A program made the translations under genes and the position numbers. This document shows, piece after piece, positions 24,753 to 34,987 of a stretch of 64,000 nucleotides of DNA. The stretch comes from Lapidilactobacillus achengensis (lineage in GTDB: Bacteria; Bacillota; Bacilli; Lactobacillales; Lactobacillaceae): the NCBI RefSeq assembly GCF_003946655.1, contig NZ_RHOV01000012.1:1-64000 (forward strand). The letters are read 5' to 3'. Each line of letters opens with the position of its first letter. The stretch's first letter is position 1. Below the pieces are notes generated by a model that was not told the origin of the DNA, made no database searches, and saw only the letters and a program-made list of their open reading frames with translations.

Positions 24753-27290
24753 TTATTTAGCAACAACGGTCGCCACAGCAGCATTGACCGCTGCCTGTTC
24801 GTCTGCAATCAAGGCGACGCGACTTTCGATCACTTTGGTATCCATCTTGATTTCCCGCATCAAGCCGGACTCGTTGATTTTCGGCTCGAAGAAAGCCTTA
24901 AATTCAGCCAGCCGCTCTGGGGTACGGAAAGCGCCTGTGGTCACCATGATGTAGGTTGGGAATTCCATGTCGCCGCCAACGGTTTTTTCGAGCCAGGACC
25001 ATTCGTTGCGTAACCAGTCCCAAGCTGCCTGTTGACCAGCCTTGTTATTCAAAACATTGCTGTACCAAGCTCGCAGGTCTTGCGGTTTGATGGTGTCCGC
25101 ATCTTCAAAGGCGGTGACCAGCCGGGCGATCAAGTCCGGATCCGTCGTCTTGGTCAACGCGAAGCACAGGCTGCTCTTGTAGCTGGCGTCAGCGGAATGA
25201 CGATAATCCGCTAACAAGCGGTCGAAGAGTGCCGTCGAGCCGTAATGGACCACTTCATTGGTCAAAATATACGGCCGTGTTTCTGCCGGCAAGGCACTTA
25301 AGTCAGCTGAATTGGCCGCGAAAATTTCGTGGGCCGCCACAATGGCTTGCGGATTTTGCGCGTATTGAGCCGCATCCAAAATAAATGGTCGGGTCATTTG
25401 GTCATCGATCGATTCACCTGCTTGAGCCGGCCAGCCTAAGCGCGCCATTTGTCCAGCGCTCAACTGATCAACAAACGCTTGTAAGTTTTTCTCAGCGGCG
25501 GAGTCTGGTTCAACGAATTTCTTGAGGTTGTTCACCACTCGGTATAAGGCCGCGTTGGTCAGGCTGGCAGCGCTGTTGGCGAATTTTGGCAAAAGGGGCA
25601 CTAAGTCAGCGTAGGAAAGCTGACGTCCTTCCGCGAGTAACCGTAAGTCTTGCAAAATCTGTAATTGCGAGATTGGGTCCATGGCTGGCGCCTGTTGCAA
25701 AAGATCGGCCAATAACGTTTGACCATAGTTGACGATAAAGTGAGAATTGTTCCCCACATTCAACCGGAACGGCTGACCCGCCGCGGCGCGCAGGCTGGCA
25801 TAATCGCCGAGCACAACTTGCTTTTCGGTCATGATCGTTGGTGCGGCGTCGTAATTGCTGTTCAATGGAATTTGCCATTGGCGGCCAGACGCTTGGCCAG
25901 CGCCAATGAAGAACTGTTGTTGACTAATGGTCAATTGTCCAGCAACCACGCTGGCGCTGACCACTGGATAGCCTGGTTGTTCCAGCCAAGACTGCATGAT
26001 CGCGCCAACATCCATGCCTGAAGCCGCGCCTAAAGCTGCCCACAGATCGGCGCCAGTGGCGTTGCCATATTGATGCGCGGCGAAATAATTCTTCAAACCA
26101 GCCCGTAACGCCTCATCGCCTAACAGCGCTCGAACCATCACCAACATCCGCGCGCCCTTCGCGTAAACGATCGCGCTGTCGAATAAGGAATCGATCTCAG
26201 CTGGATCTTCCACCTTGACATGGACGGATTGCACACCATCCGTGGCATCCCGCGTCAAAGCAGCCGGCACATCGGATTTTTGGAACAATTCCCAAACATG
26301 CCAATCTGGTTCGATCGCGTCGATGGCCACGTATTCCATCATGTTGGCGAAACTTTCATTCAACCACAGATCGTCCCACCACTTCATCGTTACCAAATCG
26401 CCAAACCATTGATGGGCCAATTCGTGAGCGATCACAGTCGCCACCAATTGCTTCATCTGTAACGCGGTATTATCTGGATCGATCAACAAGTAGGCTTCCC
26501 GATAAGTCACCAGCCCCCAGTTTTCCATTGCGCCGGCGGAAAAGTCAGGTAGGGCTAACTGCCAAGAATGGGGTAGTGGATAAGGTGTTTGATAGAAGTC
26601 TTCGTAAAACTCGATCGACCGTTTGGCAATATCCAAAGCGAAATCCAGTTCTTTGGCCGCATGGGCTTTGGTGCCGAAAACGCCGACTTGAACGCCACTC
26701 TTGGTCGTCGTCAATTTACTTTGTAACTCACCAAACGCGAACGCAACCAAGTATGTCGACATTTTAACCGTGGTCGCAAAATAATGGACGCCATTTTCCA
26801 CGCGCAGTTCCGGCATGTTGCTCAAGGTGGTCTCCCCTGGTCGCTCGTCGTATTTGATGGCCAAATCAAAAGTTGCTTTAGCTTCGGGTTCATCCACACA
26901 AGGGAACGCCTGCCGAGCGGCGTTGGTTTCAAATTGAGTGCCAATGATCTGTTCCTTGACGCCGTTCAATTCATAATAGGAAGGATAGATGCCCATCATC
27001 GTGTCGGTCAACGGCGCGGTATAGGTAATCGTCACAGACACAGCGCCGGCTTGCGGTAATTCGATCCGCAGAGCATCATTCTTTGGATCAAGGGTGAATG
27101 GGACTGCCGCGCCGTCTGCAGCAACAGTAGTCACCGCCAGATCCTTCTGATGGATCGCGATTTGCGCCGCGCTGGCCTGACCGCTGATCGTGGTTTTCCC
27201 GCTGATCACCTTCGTACCGCGATCGATGTCGAGATAAATTTGATAATGGTCCGGTTGAAATGCCTGATAAAAACGCGTTGTTTCTGCCAT
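24753..27290 (-). CDS. pepN: Aminopeptidase N, M1 family zinc metallopeptidase
   Basis: 845 residues from the ATG at 27290; an ATG four codons earlier overlaps the GGAGG that serves this one. The substrate motif GAMENWG (about 255) and the zinc site HELAHQWFGDLVTMKWWDD..NESFA (about 287-310: two His and the third Glu ligand) are intact. The C-terminal ERAP1_C-like helical domain is full length. It is the main lactobacillar aminopeptidase releasing N-terminal residues from imported peptides, in the cytoplasm. A TATAAT (27341-27336) lies about 45 bp before the start. Confidence 0.97.
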   Translation of the reverse strand: MAETTRFYQAFQPDHYQIYLDIDRGTKVISGKTTISGQASAAQIAIHQKDLAVTTVAADGAAVPFTLDPKNDALRIELPQAGAVSVTITYTAPLTDTMMGIYPSYYELNGVKEQIIGTQFETNAARQAFPCVDEPEAKATFDLAIKYDERPGETTLSNMPELRVENGVHYFATTVKMSTYLVAFAFGELQSKLTTTKSGVQVGVFGTKAHAAKELDFALDIAKRSIEFYEDFYQTPYPLPHSWQLALPDFSAGAMENWGLVTYREAYLLIDPDNTALQMKQLVATVIAHELAHQWFGDLVTMKWWDDLWLNESFANMMEYVAIDAIEPDWHVWELFQKSDVPAALTRDATDGVQSVHVKVEDPAEIDSLFDSAIVYAKGARMLVMVRALLGDEALRAGLKNYFAAHQYGNATGADLWAALGAASGMDVGAIMQSWLEQPGYPVVSASVVAGQLTISQQQFFIGAGQASGRQWQIPLNSNYDAAPTIMTEKQVVLGDYASLRAAAGQPFRLNVGNNSHFIVNYGQTLLADLLQQAPAMDPISQLQILQDLRLLAEGRQLSYADLVPLLPKFANSAASLTNAALYRVVNNLKKFVEPDSAAEKNLQAFVDQLSAGQMARLGWPAQAGESIDDQMTRPFILDAAQYAQNPQAIVAAHEIFAANSADLSALPAETRPYILTNEVVHYGSTALFDRLLADYRHSADASYKSSLCFALTKTTDPDLIARLVTAFEDADTIKPQDLRAWYSNVLNNKAGQQAAWDWLRNEWSWLEKTVGGDMEFPTYIMVTTGAFRTPERLAEFKAFFEPKINESGLMREIKMDTKVIESRVALIADEQAAVNAAVATVVAK

Positions 27291-27600
27291 AATTGCCTCC
27301 AATAATTATATTTGATGAGAAAAATTAATAGATTCATTATACAACTTTCCACATGAAGTTACAGCAAATCAGACTACTTCTTTCGTGGGCCCTGTCAAGA
27401 AACCATAAGCGAAGCACACATTTGTCACTAATTCTAATCAAATGATCTCGTCCTGTGCTGTCAGCCCCGCCGCGCATTAATCTTTACTTTCAGCGCCGCG
27501 TTTGTTATCTTTACCTTGAAGGTATGATGTCTAGCCATGTTTCAGTCAAACATTTGGGGGAAAGTTCAGTCATCGGCTTGAGCACAAACAGGAGGAAACC

Positions 27601-29817
27601 ATGAAAATTAAACAGCAACCACCACCCGCTGGCCGGCAAACGGTCGCCGTGAACAAACCACGACGATTGCTTTTTGTTGGCTGGTTTTATTTTTGCGGAT
27701 TGGTGTTATCCAATTCGATCACTGTGCCAGCGGCCACGATTTTGGCGGCGACAGCCACGACGCCACCATCAGAAGTTGCAACAGTCAACACCCAGCCTCA
27801 CAGCAACGCCATTTTACAATCAGTTGAATCTATCGCTGACAGCAATCAACTTGCGGCAACTCCGATGACAACGGACCCAGTTCCGATCACCTCGGTTACG
27901 GCGACAGCGGCAGACCTTGACGAACAAGCGCAGGTCGGTCAGGATGACAATGGCGCCACGGAGTCCACCGCTGTGCCGGCCACCGAAACGTCCACACCAG
28001 CGACTCCGGAAATAGACCAAATTTCACCAGCAGCAGGCCAAATTTCAAAAGCAGGAACCTTCGGAACGGTCGCTTGGCGTCTGGAGGATCAAGCCGGAAC
28101 ATTGGTGCTTGTCCTAGGTGCTGGTGAACTAGGCGAGATTGCTTTTGATTACAATAATACCAATCCATCCGAGCGTTCCCAATTACCTTGGCTAAGCTCC
28201 CAAACTGCTATTCAAAAAGTTGTTTTTGAGGGTCCCGTGACCGCCCATGCAACAGCTGATAGTACGGGTACCTTTCGCAGTTTGGCCGGCCTTTTCGATA
28301 ATATGAAGTCTCTGACCGTCCTTGAAAATATTTCACATTTACAAACAACCCAAGTCAATGATCTGAGCTATCTCTTCAATGATTGCGCGTCACTGCCAGC
28401 AATCGACCTGACCCATTTTGAAACCAGTGCCGCTACCGATTTCTCACAAATGTTCTCGGGTTGTTCGCGCCTAACAAGTTTAGATGTCTCACCTTTGGAT
28501 ACTAGTGCCGCTACTTATATGCCTGGTATGTTCGCAGGGACCAAGACCTTAACCGAAATTGTTGGTTTAGACAAATTGAAAACTGCTCGGGTCACGAACT
28601 TCAGTGCCATGTTTGAAGGGTGTTTCAACTTAACAGAGTTAGATATCACGCAATTCGATTTCGGTCAGGCTGCGGCGATTTATAGCATGTTTACCAACTG
28701 CACCGAGCTCACAACACTGGACTTGAGTGCTTTTGACACCCTGTCTAACACACCGACGCAACCCTATTCATTGGATCAAATGTTCTCAGGGTGCTTAAGC
28801 TTGACCACATTAGATCTTCAACCCTTTGTGGATAAGCCGCTAGGTTATTTGTCATATACCTTCTCTGATTGCGCCAGCCTAACGACACTGGATCTCTCAA
28901 TGCTAAAGACGGCTGCTGTGACTAGCTTTGAATCCACTTTTGCCAATTGCACCAGTTTGAAATCGATAAATTTGACCGGTCTGGATACGAGCAGTGCCAC
29001 GACCATGGCAACGATGTTTTTAAACACCAATTCATTACACCGACTGAACCTCAGCCACTTCCAGACGGAAAATTTGACTACTGCGATGGGCATGTTCGCC
29101 TCACTAGATTTAGGCACAGGTGAACCCACTGGCCCGAGCCAACTGGAAGATTTGGACATTTCGGGGCTGACCACCACGCAATTAGACGACGATGGACTGG
29201 ATATGATGCTGACTGGCCTCATTAATTTAAAAAAATTGAAGCTTGGCGCAGCCACCAAATTAACGCGCGCCGTTGACTTGCCGGAATCCTCGGGACGAGA
29301 AGGCAAATGGCAACAAATTGACGATGACGCGGCAGTTTTCGCCAATGTGGATTTGATGGACCTATACAACGACCCGCCACGGGCAGCGACCTATGTTCCT
29401 TGGGGGCAAGTGCCTGATGAAGGTGACGGTTCTGAGACTCCAGGTGGCGGCGGATCCGAAAACCCCGATGACGGTGACGATGAGAACAATAATGGCGAAA
29501 AACCTGACGACGGGGATGACGGCGACACGATCGCGCCCGAGCCTGATGATGATCAAGATACCGAGAATGATCCCGGTGATGACGGGACTGATCAGGACAA
29601 TCAGGCTGATTCTGGCGATGACACGGTGGATCCCGAACGGCCAGTTTTACCAGCGACGGGGGCCGAATCCGGGGTGCGGGATCGACTGCCGCAGACTGCC
29701 GAGACCAGCAACAGGCGGGCTCAGCAACTGGGCATGCTGCTACTGAGCGGGGTCCTGTTAGGCTTAGGCGTCATGGTGTTACCGCGGAGAAATCACAGAT
29801 CAACGCGCCCGCATTAG
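27601..29817 (+). CDS. LPXTG-anchored surface protein with DUF285/BspA-like repeats
   Basis: 738 residues. A long signal peptide (hydrophobic core about 23-50, cleavage near AATILAA) is followed by a Thr/Ala/Pro-rich spacer (to about 150), then about ten DUF285 leucine-rich-like repeats (about 190-560) of the form SLTTLDLS.FDTS..T....MF..C. An Asp/Glu/Gly-rich wall-spanning region (about 600-680) precedes LPATG (683) and LPQTA (696), a hydrophobic helix and RRNHRSTRPH. LPQTxE is the usual lactobacillar sortase signal, so the second motif is probably cleaved. AGGAGG precedes the ATG. Adhesion is a likely role of such proteins. Confidence 0.9.
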   Translation: MKIKQQPPPAGRQTVAVNKPRRLLFVGWFYFCGLVLSNSITVPAATILAATATTPPSEVATVNTQPHSNAILQSVESIADSNQLAATPMTTDPVPITSVTATAADLDEQAQVGQDDNGATESTAVPATETSTPATPEIDQISPAAGQISKAGTFGTVAWRLEDQAGTLVLVLGAGELGEIAFDYNNTNPSERSQLPWLSSQTAIQKVVFEGPVTAHATADSTGTFRSLAGLFDNMKSLTVLENISHLQTTQVNDLSYLFNDCASLPAIDLTHFETSAATDFSQMFSGCSRLTSLDVSPLDTSAATYMPGMFAGTKTLTEIVGLDKLKTARVTNFSAMFEGCFNLTELDITQFDFGQAAAIYSMFTNCTELTTLDLSAFDTLSNTPTQPYSLDQMFSGCLSLTTLDLQPFVDKPLGYLSYTFSDCASLTTLDLSMLKTAAVTSFESTFANCTSLKSINLTGLDTSSATTMATMFLNTNSLHRLNLSHFQTENLTTAMGMFASLDLGTGEPTGPSQLEDLDISGLTTTQLDDDGLDMMLTGLINLKKLKLGAATKLTRAVDLPESSGREGKWQQIDDDAAVFANVDLMDLYNDPPRAATYVPWGQVPDEGDGSETPGGGGSENPDDGDDENNNGEKPDDGDDGDTIAPEPDDDQDTENDPGDDGTDQDNQADSGDDTVDPERPVLPATGAESGVRDRLPQTAETSNRRAQQLGMLLLSGVLLGLGVMVLPRRNHRSTRPH

Positions 29818-29881
29818 TCTCAAGCACAAAAGGGCAAGCGTAGTCTACTTGAAATAACGCTAGACCCTTTAATACGAGAGT

Positions 29882-29911
29882 AAAAGACCAGCTCAGATGA
29901 GCTGGTCTTTT
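29882..29911. terminator. Bidirectional terminator
   Basis: AAAAGACCAGCTCA and its complement with a 2-nt loop lie between the convergent surface protein and lacI genes. Confidence 0.82.
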
Positions 29912-29954
29912 GCTGGTGCTACTATTGATAACCGTAACCGTTGGCGCTTGCCCC

Positions 29955-30950
29955 TTACCTCAGGTCAATTTGCCGTGGTCTCGTTGTGCCCCCGTCCTCG
30001 AAATGCACCGGTAAGACCGTACGTTGCGGCACGGTTTGACCTTCGATCACCGCAATCAAGAGCGCCACCGCCTGCTCAGCCATTTCCTTGACTGGCTGCG
30101 CAATCGTCGAGACCAGATAATCAGCGCCATCATTGATCCGCTGACCATCAAAACCAATAACCTGAATATCTTCCGGGATTCGATAGCCCTGGCCGCGCAA
30201 AATCCTGATCACATCTAAGGCCATCCCATCATTGATCGTAAAGATTCCATCAATGGTTGGATGTTGCCGAATCAGCGCCTGCACTTGCTGCACCAAATTA
30301 GGCCAAGTAATCGGCTCTAGCATATCGAGGACCTGGTAACTGAGACCACGTTCGTTACACTCGATTTCAAAATATTTCCGCCGACTTTTCGTTTCGTTGG
30401 GCGTTTCCTGATAACCGCCGATATAAGCGATATTCTTACAACCACGCGCGACCAGCTCTGAAACCGCCATTCTGCCGCCAGTGGAATTGTCCGCTGTCAC
30501 ATAAATGACGTCCTCGGTAAAATAGCGATCGATACTCACAAATGGCAAGTTACTCGAAATGTATTTATCAATGTCAGAATAAGTGATGCCGATGATGCCA
30601 TCAACTTTATTTTGCGCCACCAACTGAATATAATCTTTTTCCTTCTCGGCGTTCCCATCCGAATCGCACAAATACATTTTGTAATGCCGAGCTTCAAGAC
30701 TTTTTTCGACCCGAAAGGCAAATTCAGCGAAGAAAGGGTGCCAGACACTGGGCAAAATCAAAGCAACGGTCTGCGTTCGGTTGGTTTTCAGCCCCCGGGC
30801 GTAAAAATCGGGTTGGTAGCCCAATTCCGCAATGGCTGCCTCAACTTTTTGTCTGGTGGTAGCCTTGACGGAGCCATTGTTCAACACTCGTGAAACAGTC
30901 CCGACGCCGACGCCAGCTAATCTGGCGACCTCTTTCATTGTTACTTTCAT
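29955..30950 (-). CDS. LacI family transcriptional regulator
   Basis: 331 residues with the LacI helix-turn-helix MKEVARLAGVGVGTVSRVLNNG (about 5-26) and a periplasmic-binding-like sensor domain (about 60-330; VALILPSVWHPFFAE, DGIIGITYSDID, IAYIGGYQE). It is the last gene of the fructo-oligosaccharide operon, 52 bp after the ROK kinase, with its own Shine-Dalgarno (GAGGG). Two GAAACGTTTCC palindromes before the operon are the probable binding sites, making it an autoregulated local repressor induced by the sugar. Confidence 0.93.
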   Translation of the reverse strand: MKVTMKEVARLAGVGVGTVSRVLNNGSVKATTRQKVEAAIAELGYQPDFYARGLKTNRTQTVALILPSVWHPFFAEFAFRVEKSLEARHYKMYLCDSDGNAEKEKDYIQLVAQNKVDGIIGITYSDIDKYISSNLPFVSIDRYFTEDVIYVTADNSTGGRMAVSELVARGCKNIAYIGGYQETPNETKSRRKYFEIECNERGLSYQVLDMLEPITWPNLVQQVQALIRQHPTIDGIFTINDGMALDVIRILRGQGYRIPEDIQVIGFDGQRINDGADYLVSTIAQPVKEMAEQAVALLIAVIEGQTVPQRTVLPVHFEDGGTTRPRQIDLR

Positions 30951-31002
30951 TACCGATCCCTCACATTCATAAACAAAGTATAATGTAAGGTTTGAAGATT
31001 AG

Positions 31003-31869
31003 CTAGCTTAAATCAACTTTTCCCATGGCTAAGACCAAGCAACCAAGGATTCCCTGTTGATCTGCCAAACGGGCCGGCTGCAGGTAGTCTGCTATGGCAA
31101 TGGTGCGATAACCGTGATCCAGTTCCAGAAACTTCCGCCGAATGCCTGCGATGACCCGTGGCTGCTTCATCACGCCACCACCTAGGACGATTACTTCTGG
31201 ATCCAACGTTAGACTGGCATTGTAGATGGCCTGACCTAAATAATTCTCAATCAAATCCCAAGCTGGATCAGTCGCCGGAATCGCTGCACCGGACCGCCCC
31301 GTTCTCTGCGAAAGCGCGGTGCCACTGGCCATTCCTTCCAGACAATTGCCGTGATAGGGACAACAACCAGCAAAAGTATCCCGAGGATCGATGGCCAGCG
31401 CAACATGACCCATTTCCGGATGTGCTAAGTTGCCGACGATTTGACCACGATTGATCGCACCGGCACCGATCCCCGTGCCAACTGTATAGTACAGGCAACT
31501 ATTAAGCCCTTTAGCATTGCCAAAATAATATTCCCCGTAACACGAAACGTTGACGTCGGTCGTCACCATCACCGGTATCTGTAACGCCTCAGTTAAGGTT
31601 GCAACGATGGGATAATTGACCCACGCTTGCTTCGGTGTGTTCGTGATGTAGCCGTATGTTGGTGACTGCGGGTTCAGATCAACCGGGCCAAACGTTCCCA
31701 GCCCGATTGCCGCCAATTGATATTTTTGGAAGAACGCAATCGTCGCAGCCATTGTAATTGCCGGCACTTCGGTGGAAATCGTCAGCTGCTCAACGATTTG
31801 ATACTTGTCATCGCCCACGGCCAGAACAAATTTAGTTCCGCCTGCCTCGATTGCCCCATATAATGTCAT
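31003..31869 (-). CDS. ROK family fructokinase
   Basis: 288 residues. The ATP site IEAGGTKFVLAVG (about 7-19) and the zinc-binding region EMGHVALAI..FAGCCPYHGNCLEGMASG (about 150-180) match bacterial ROK fructokinases. It would phosphorylate fructose released by the upstream GH32 enzyme. Its ATG overlaps the GH32 stop (ATGA). It is full length for the family. Confidence 0.93.
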   Translation of the reverse strand: MTLYGAIEAGGTKFVLAVGDDKYQIVEQLTISTEVPAITMAATIAFFQKYQLAAIGLGTFGPVDLNPQSPTYGYITNTPKQAWVNYPIVATLTEALQIPVMVTTDVNVSCYGEYYFGNAKGLNSCLYYTVGTGIGAGAINRGQIVGNLAHPEMGHVALAIDPRDTFAGCCPYHGNCLEGMASGTALSQRTGRSGAAIPATDPAWDLIENYLGQAIYNASLTLDPEVIVLGGGVMKQPRVIAGIRRKFLELDHGYRTIAIADYLQPARLADQQGILGCLVLAMGKVDLS

Positions 31870-33350
31870 GATTTAACCCGTCCAATCTCAAATGAAATAA
31901 TTCGTGCCTGACCAGTCGCAGTGAATTCAATATCTTCACCCCGCTCAATCTCGTAGAAAGTCATCGACATTGCCTGGAGTCCATTGATAAATACCTCGAT
32001 AGAACTTGTATCGCGAAACGCTTCAATCACCAATTGGTCATTGATCAAAGGCACGACCACCGACCGACTATCATGGGCGCCGGGTTCATCGCCGGTAATC
32101 ACATAACCCATCTGTTTTCGCGAAAGCGTAAAGGTGGTTGCTGCCCGATCATAGGTCATTTTCAAGCAGCCGCTGTGACTCTTGGCAAAGTCGATCTCAA
32201 AGCGCTGCGCCGCGGTCAAATCAATCACGGCCTGGAAATAAGTATTCTCTTGCACCAACTTATGAAAGGTCACCGGCTGTGTCGTCACTTCAATATTCTC
32301 TGAGCCGTAGCTATATTCAAGATCACGATAAATAGTCGTTAACGGCTTTTGTAATAAGCGTTGATCGCGAATATGCAGTTCGCGCGGTAGTGTCATGGAC
32401 CCCGACCAATGATGATCCAGCTCGGCGGTGGGCATCGTTCGTCCCCACATTTGCATCCAAGCCATCATGATCCGCTGGCCACGACTATCAACCAAGGTTT
32501 GGGCCGCATAGAAGTCCAAACCATGGTCCACCTCATGATAAGTTTGCGGACTAAATTGACCGCTGGCCCAATCCATCGCGCCAATAAAAGCAACGGTCGA
32601 ACTAATATTCTGATACTCTTGGCCCTGAGCCTTGATTTGGACTGGTGAGACCAATAATACCGTCTGACCATCCAAGTCGAAGAAGTCCGGGCACTCCCAC
32701 ATCACACCCTGGTCAGCATTACCCGCTAACAAAACACTCTGATAGTCCCATTTCAGTAGATCCGTTGAGGTGAAAAGCAAGACCTGCCCCCGTTGATCTG
32801 CTGTCTTTGATGCAACCAGCGCGTAAAAGCGATGATCATGAATAACGACCTTTGGATCACGAAAATCATGAAGATCACCGACTGATCCTAATTCCGTCCC
32901 ACTGATCACTGGATTGCTAGTCAACTTCTCAAAGTGAACCCCGTCTTCAGAAACGGCGAGACATTGCGTTTGATAGGCTACCCCAGCTTCCACGCGGTGA
33001 CCGGTGTACATCAGATATAGCCGTTGCTCATACTCAAAGGCACTGCCTGAGAAGCAACCATCCTTGTCGTACCATTGATCTGGCGCCAGCGCAATGGGTA
33101 AGTGTTCCCAATGGATCAGGTCCTTAGATTTCGCGTGTCCCCAATACATCGGGCCCCATTCAGCCGAATAAGGATGATACTGATAAAACATGTGGTATTC
33201 ATTGCGATAATAGATAAAACCATTGGGGTCATTGATCCAGCCGACTGGCGCCATCAAGTGATAGTGATTCCGATATCGGGGATTGACCTTATTGCGCTGA
33301 TGTTCGACGAAGCTGTTAGCTTGGGCCAGCAAATTATGCTGCTCAATCAT
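31866..33350 (-). CDS. Glycoside hydrolase family 32, intracellular beta-fructosidase
   Basis: 494 residues from the ATG at 33350; the frame's first GTG two codons earlier is less likely. Catalytic residues are visible: nucleophile Asp in GWINDPNG (about 38), transition-state Asp in FRDPK (about 163) and acid/base Glu in WECPDFF (about 220). A C-terminal beta-sandwich (about 350-490) ends in SIEVFINGLQAMSMTFY. No signal peptide, so it hydrolyses imported sucrose or fructo-oligosaccharides in the cytoplasm. The start overlaps the ancestral stop of the upstream binding-protein gene by 8 bp. Confidence 0.94.
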   Translation of the reverse strand: MIEQHNLLAQANSFVEHQRNKVNPRYRNHYHLMAPVGWINDPNGFIYYRNEYHMFYQYHPYSAEWGPMYWGHAKSKDLIHWEHLPIALAPDQWYDKDGCFSGSAFEYEQRLYLMYTGHRVEAGVAYQTQCLAVSEDGVHFEKLTSNPVISGTELGSVGDLHDFRDPKVVIHDHRFYALVASKTADQRGQVLLFTSTDLLKWDYQSVLLAGNADQGVMWECPDFFDLDGQTVLLVSPVQIKAQGQEYQNISSTVAFIGAMDWASGQFSPQTYHEVDHGLDFYAAQTLVDSRGQRIMMAWMQMWGRTMPTAELDHHWSGSMTLPRELHIRDQRLLQKPLTTIYRDLEYSYGSENIEVTTQPVTFHKLVQENTYFQAVIDLTAAQRFEIDFAKSHSGCLKMTYDRAATTFTLSRKQMGYVITGDEPGAHDSRSVVVPLINDQLVIEAFRDTSSIEVFINGLQAMSMTFYEIERGEDIEFTATGQARIISFEIGRVKS

Positions 33351-33477
33351 TGGCACTGGCCCCCTTCACAAATTTATCATAACCTTTCTGTTTGATCTGC
33401 AACCAATCATCAAGCCCAACTCGTTTCAGTTCCTTGAGATACGCTGGCCATTCCTTATCGATCTTGCCATTGGTGAT
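33343..33477 (-). pseudogene. In-frame 3' remainder of the binding-protein gene after a nonsense codon
   Basis: Directly behind the TGA at 33480-33478 the same frame stays open for 44 codons and reads ITNGKIDKEWPAYLKELKRV.. then GLDDWLQIKQKGYDKFVK, the typical C-terminus of LplA-type binding lipoproteins (AeWI..G..dkEWdaYv..l...Gl...). It stops at 33343, overlapping the GH32 ATG. TGA stands where TGG (Trp) is expected. Confidence 0.85.
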
Positions 33478-34965
33478 TCATTCAGCCCGCTTACGATAAA
33501 TATAATCCCACATATCCGTTTCGATTTTTGCCAAACGGTCGGTATCCTTCTTATCTAAGAAAACCTTAGGGTAAGTATTGTCATTGGTGATATATGGCGT
33601 GTAAGTCTGATGCATCAAGTTCAGGCGCCATTGGGCATCATCTGGCATTGTGGTCACTTTACCATAGTAACTGTTCAGCACAGCCAACGGACCAGCGCCT
33701 TCAGTCTTTTGCCGCAATTCGCCGGGTGCCGTACCATTGAGGGGCAAATGATGTAACATCCCATCCTTCAATTCGAAGATATTGGCCTGCTTCTTATCGC
33801 CATATGTGCCCCAGTTATTCTGAACGGATTGTAACGGTTCATACATTTTGTCGACCCATCGTGCGGTCAATTCTTGATTCTTATTGGCGCTGGTGATCAC
33901 AAATCGATCCCGTGAGAAGCCCATCCCATTCGTCCGCGTCACATGCTTTTCCCCACTCGGGCCAGCCAAGACTGGCAACACATCATAATCATCATTATCC
34001 CCCGTGATATTGGTCTTATCCCAGGTGAAATAAACCCCCAGCTTCTGAGCCTTACCCTTGGCTACGTAAGTATTCCAATCTTGTTCAAATGCTTCCGAGT
34101 CGATCAGGCCCGCTTGGTACATCTCGTGAAAATACTTAATTGCCGCTTGATAACCAGGTTTATCCGCCGTAAAGATTGCCTTCCCCTTATTATCCACGAT
34201 CAAATGGTCATCATTGTCCCCTAGACCAAAGGCCGCAAATAAGAATTTCAGATCCTCATTGCCACCATTATTGATAAAGGAGAACGGAATTTCATCGGCT
34301 TTCCCATTGCCGTTAGGGTCCTTGGTCTTGAAAGCCTGCAAAACCGTCATCAATTCGGCTGTCGTGGTCGGCATTTTCAAGCCTAATTTCTTTAGCCAAC
34401 TTGTATTGATCCAGGCCATGTCATTGACCGTATGGATCGATTCCTTATCTTTACCCAATTCCTCGATCCAAGGGAATGAATAAATATGACCATCTGGCGC
34501 AGTGGACAACTGTTTATATTCCGGATTCTCGGCGAATATTTTCTTCAGATTAGGCATATATTTGTCGATCAGGCCTTCTACCGGCACAATGACATCGCTA
34601 TCCGCCCAATTCAACAGATCATAATCACTTGCCCCAGCGTTAAAGATGGCGTCAGGCAAATCACCACTGGCAATGTCCAAGTTTCGTTTTTCTGCAAAAT
34701 CCGCATTGTAATTGGTCCAGTCGATATGCACATTCGTATCTTTTTCCAAGCGTTTGAAGATCAGTTTACTATTAGGATCTTTAGGGGCCAACGCTGCTCC
34801 TTGGGAAATCATTTTCAACGTTACTTTCTTCTTCAATGGTAATTTGACCTTAGTCAATTCATAATCTGGACTGGATTTTGACGCAGCAGCCCCAGATTTA
34901 CCACATGCTGTCAGGGTCAGCGCCGTAACAACAAGTAATGATAACGCAAGAATACTTTTCTTCAT
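33478..34965 (-). CDS. Extracellular sugar-binding lipoprotein, truncated by a nonsense codon
   Basis: 495 residues from the ATG at 34965 (AAAGGAGAG upstream; earlier frame starts overlap the permease gene). Signal peptide with lipobox LTAC (Cys about 21), then the family 1 solute-binding fold (about 50-495) of the LplA/YtcQ group. The gene is third in the importer operon, 22 bp after a permease. It ends early at TGA (33480-33478) in YIYRKRAE; the frame then continues with the conserved C-terminus. The protein made is about 44 residues short unless UGA is read through. Confidence 0.88.
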   Translation of the reverse strand: MKKSILALSLLVVTALTLTACGKSGAAASKSSPDYELTKVKLPLKKKVTLKMISQGAALAPKDPNSKLIFKRLEKDTNVHIDWTNYNADFAEKRNLDIASGDLPDAIFNAGASDYDLLNWADSDVIVPVEGLIDKYMPNLKKIFAENPEYKQLSTAPDGHIYSFPWIEELGKDKESIHTVNDMAWINTSWLKKLGLKMPTTTAELMTVLQAFKTKDPNGNGKADEIPFSFINNGGNEDLKFLFAAFGLGDNDDHLIVDNKGKAIFTADKPGYQAAIKYFHEMYQAGLIDSEAFEQDWNTYVAKGKAQKLGVYFTWDKTNITGDNDDYDVLPVLAGPSGEKHVTRTNGMGFSRDRFVITSANKNQELTARWVDKMYEPLQSVQNNWGTYGDKKQANIFELKDGMLHHLPLNGTAPGELRQKTEGAGPLAVLNSYYGKVTTMPDDAQWRLNLMHQTYTPYITNDNTYPKVFLDKKDTDRLAKIETDMWDYIYRKRAE

Positions 34966-34987
34966 TTTTCTCTCTCCTTTTTTTGGT

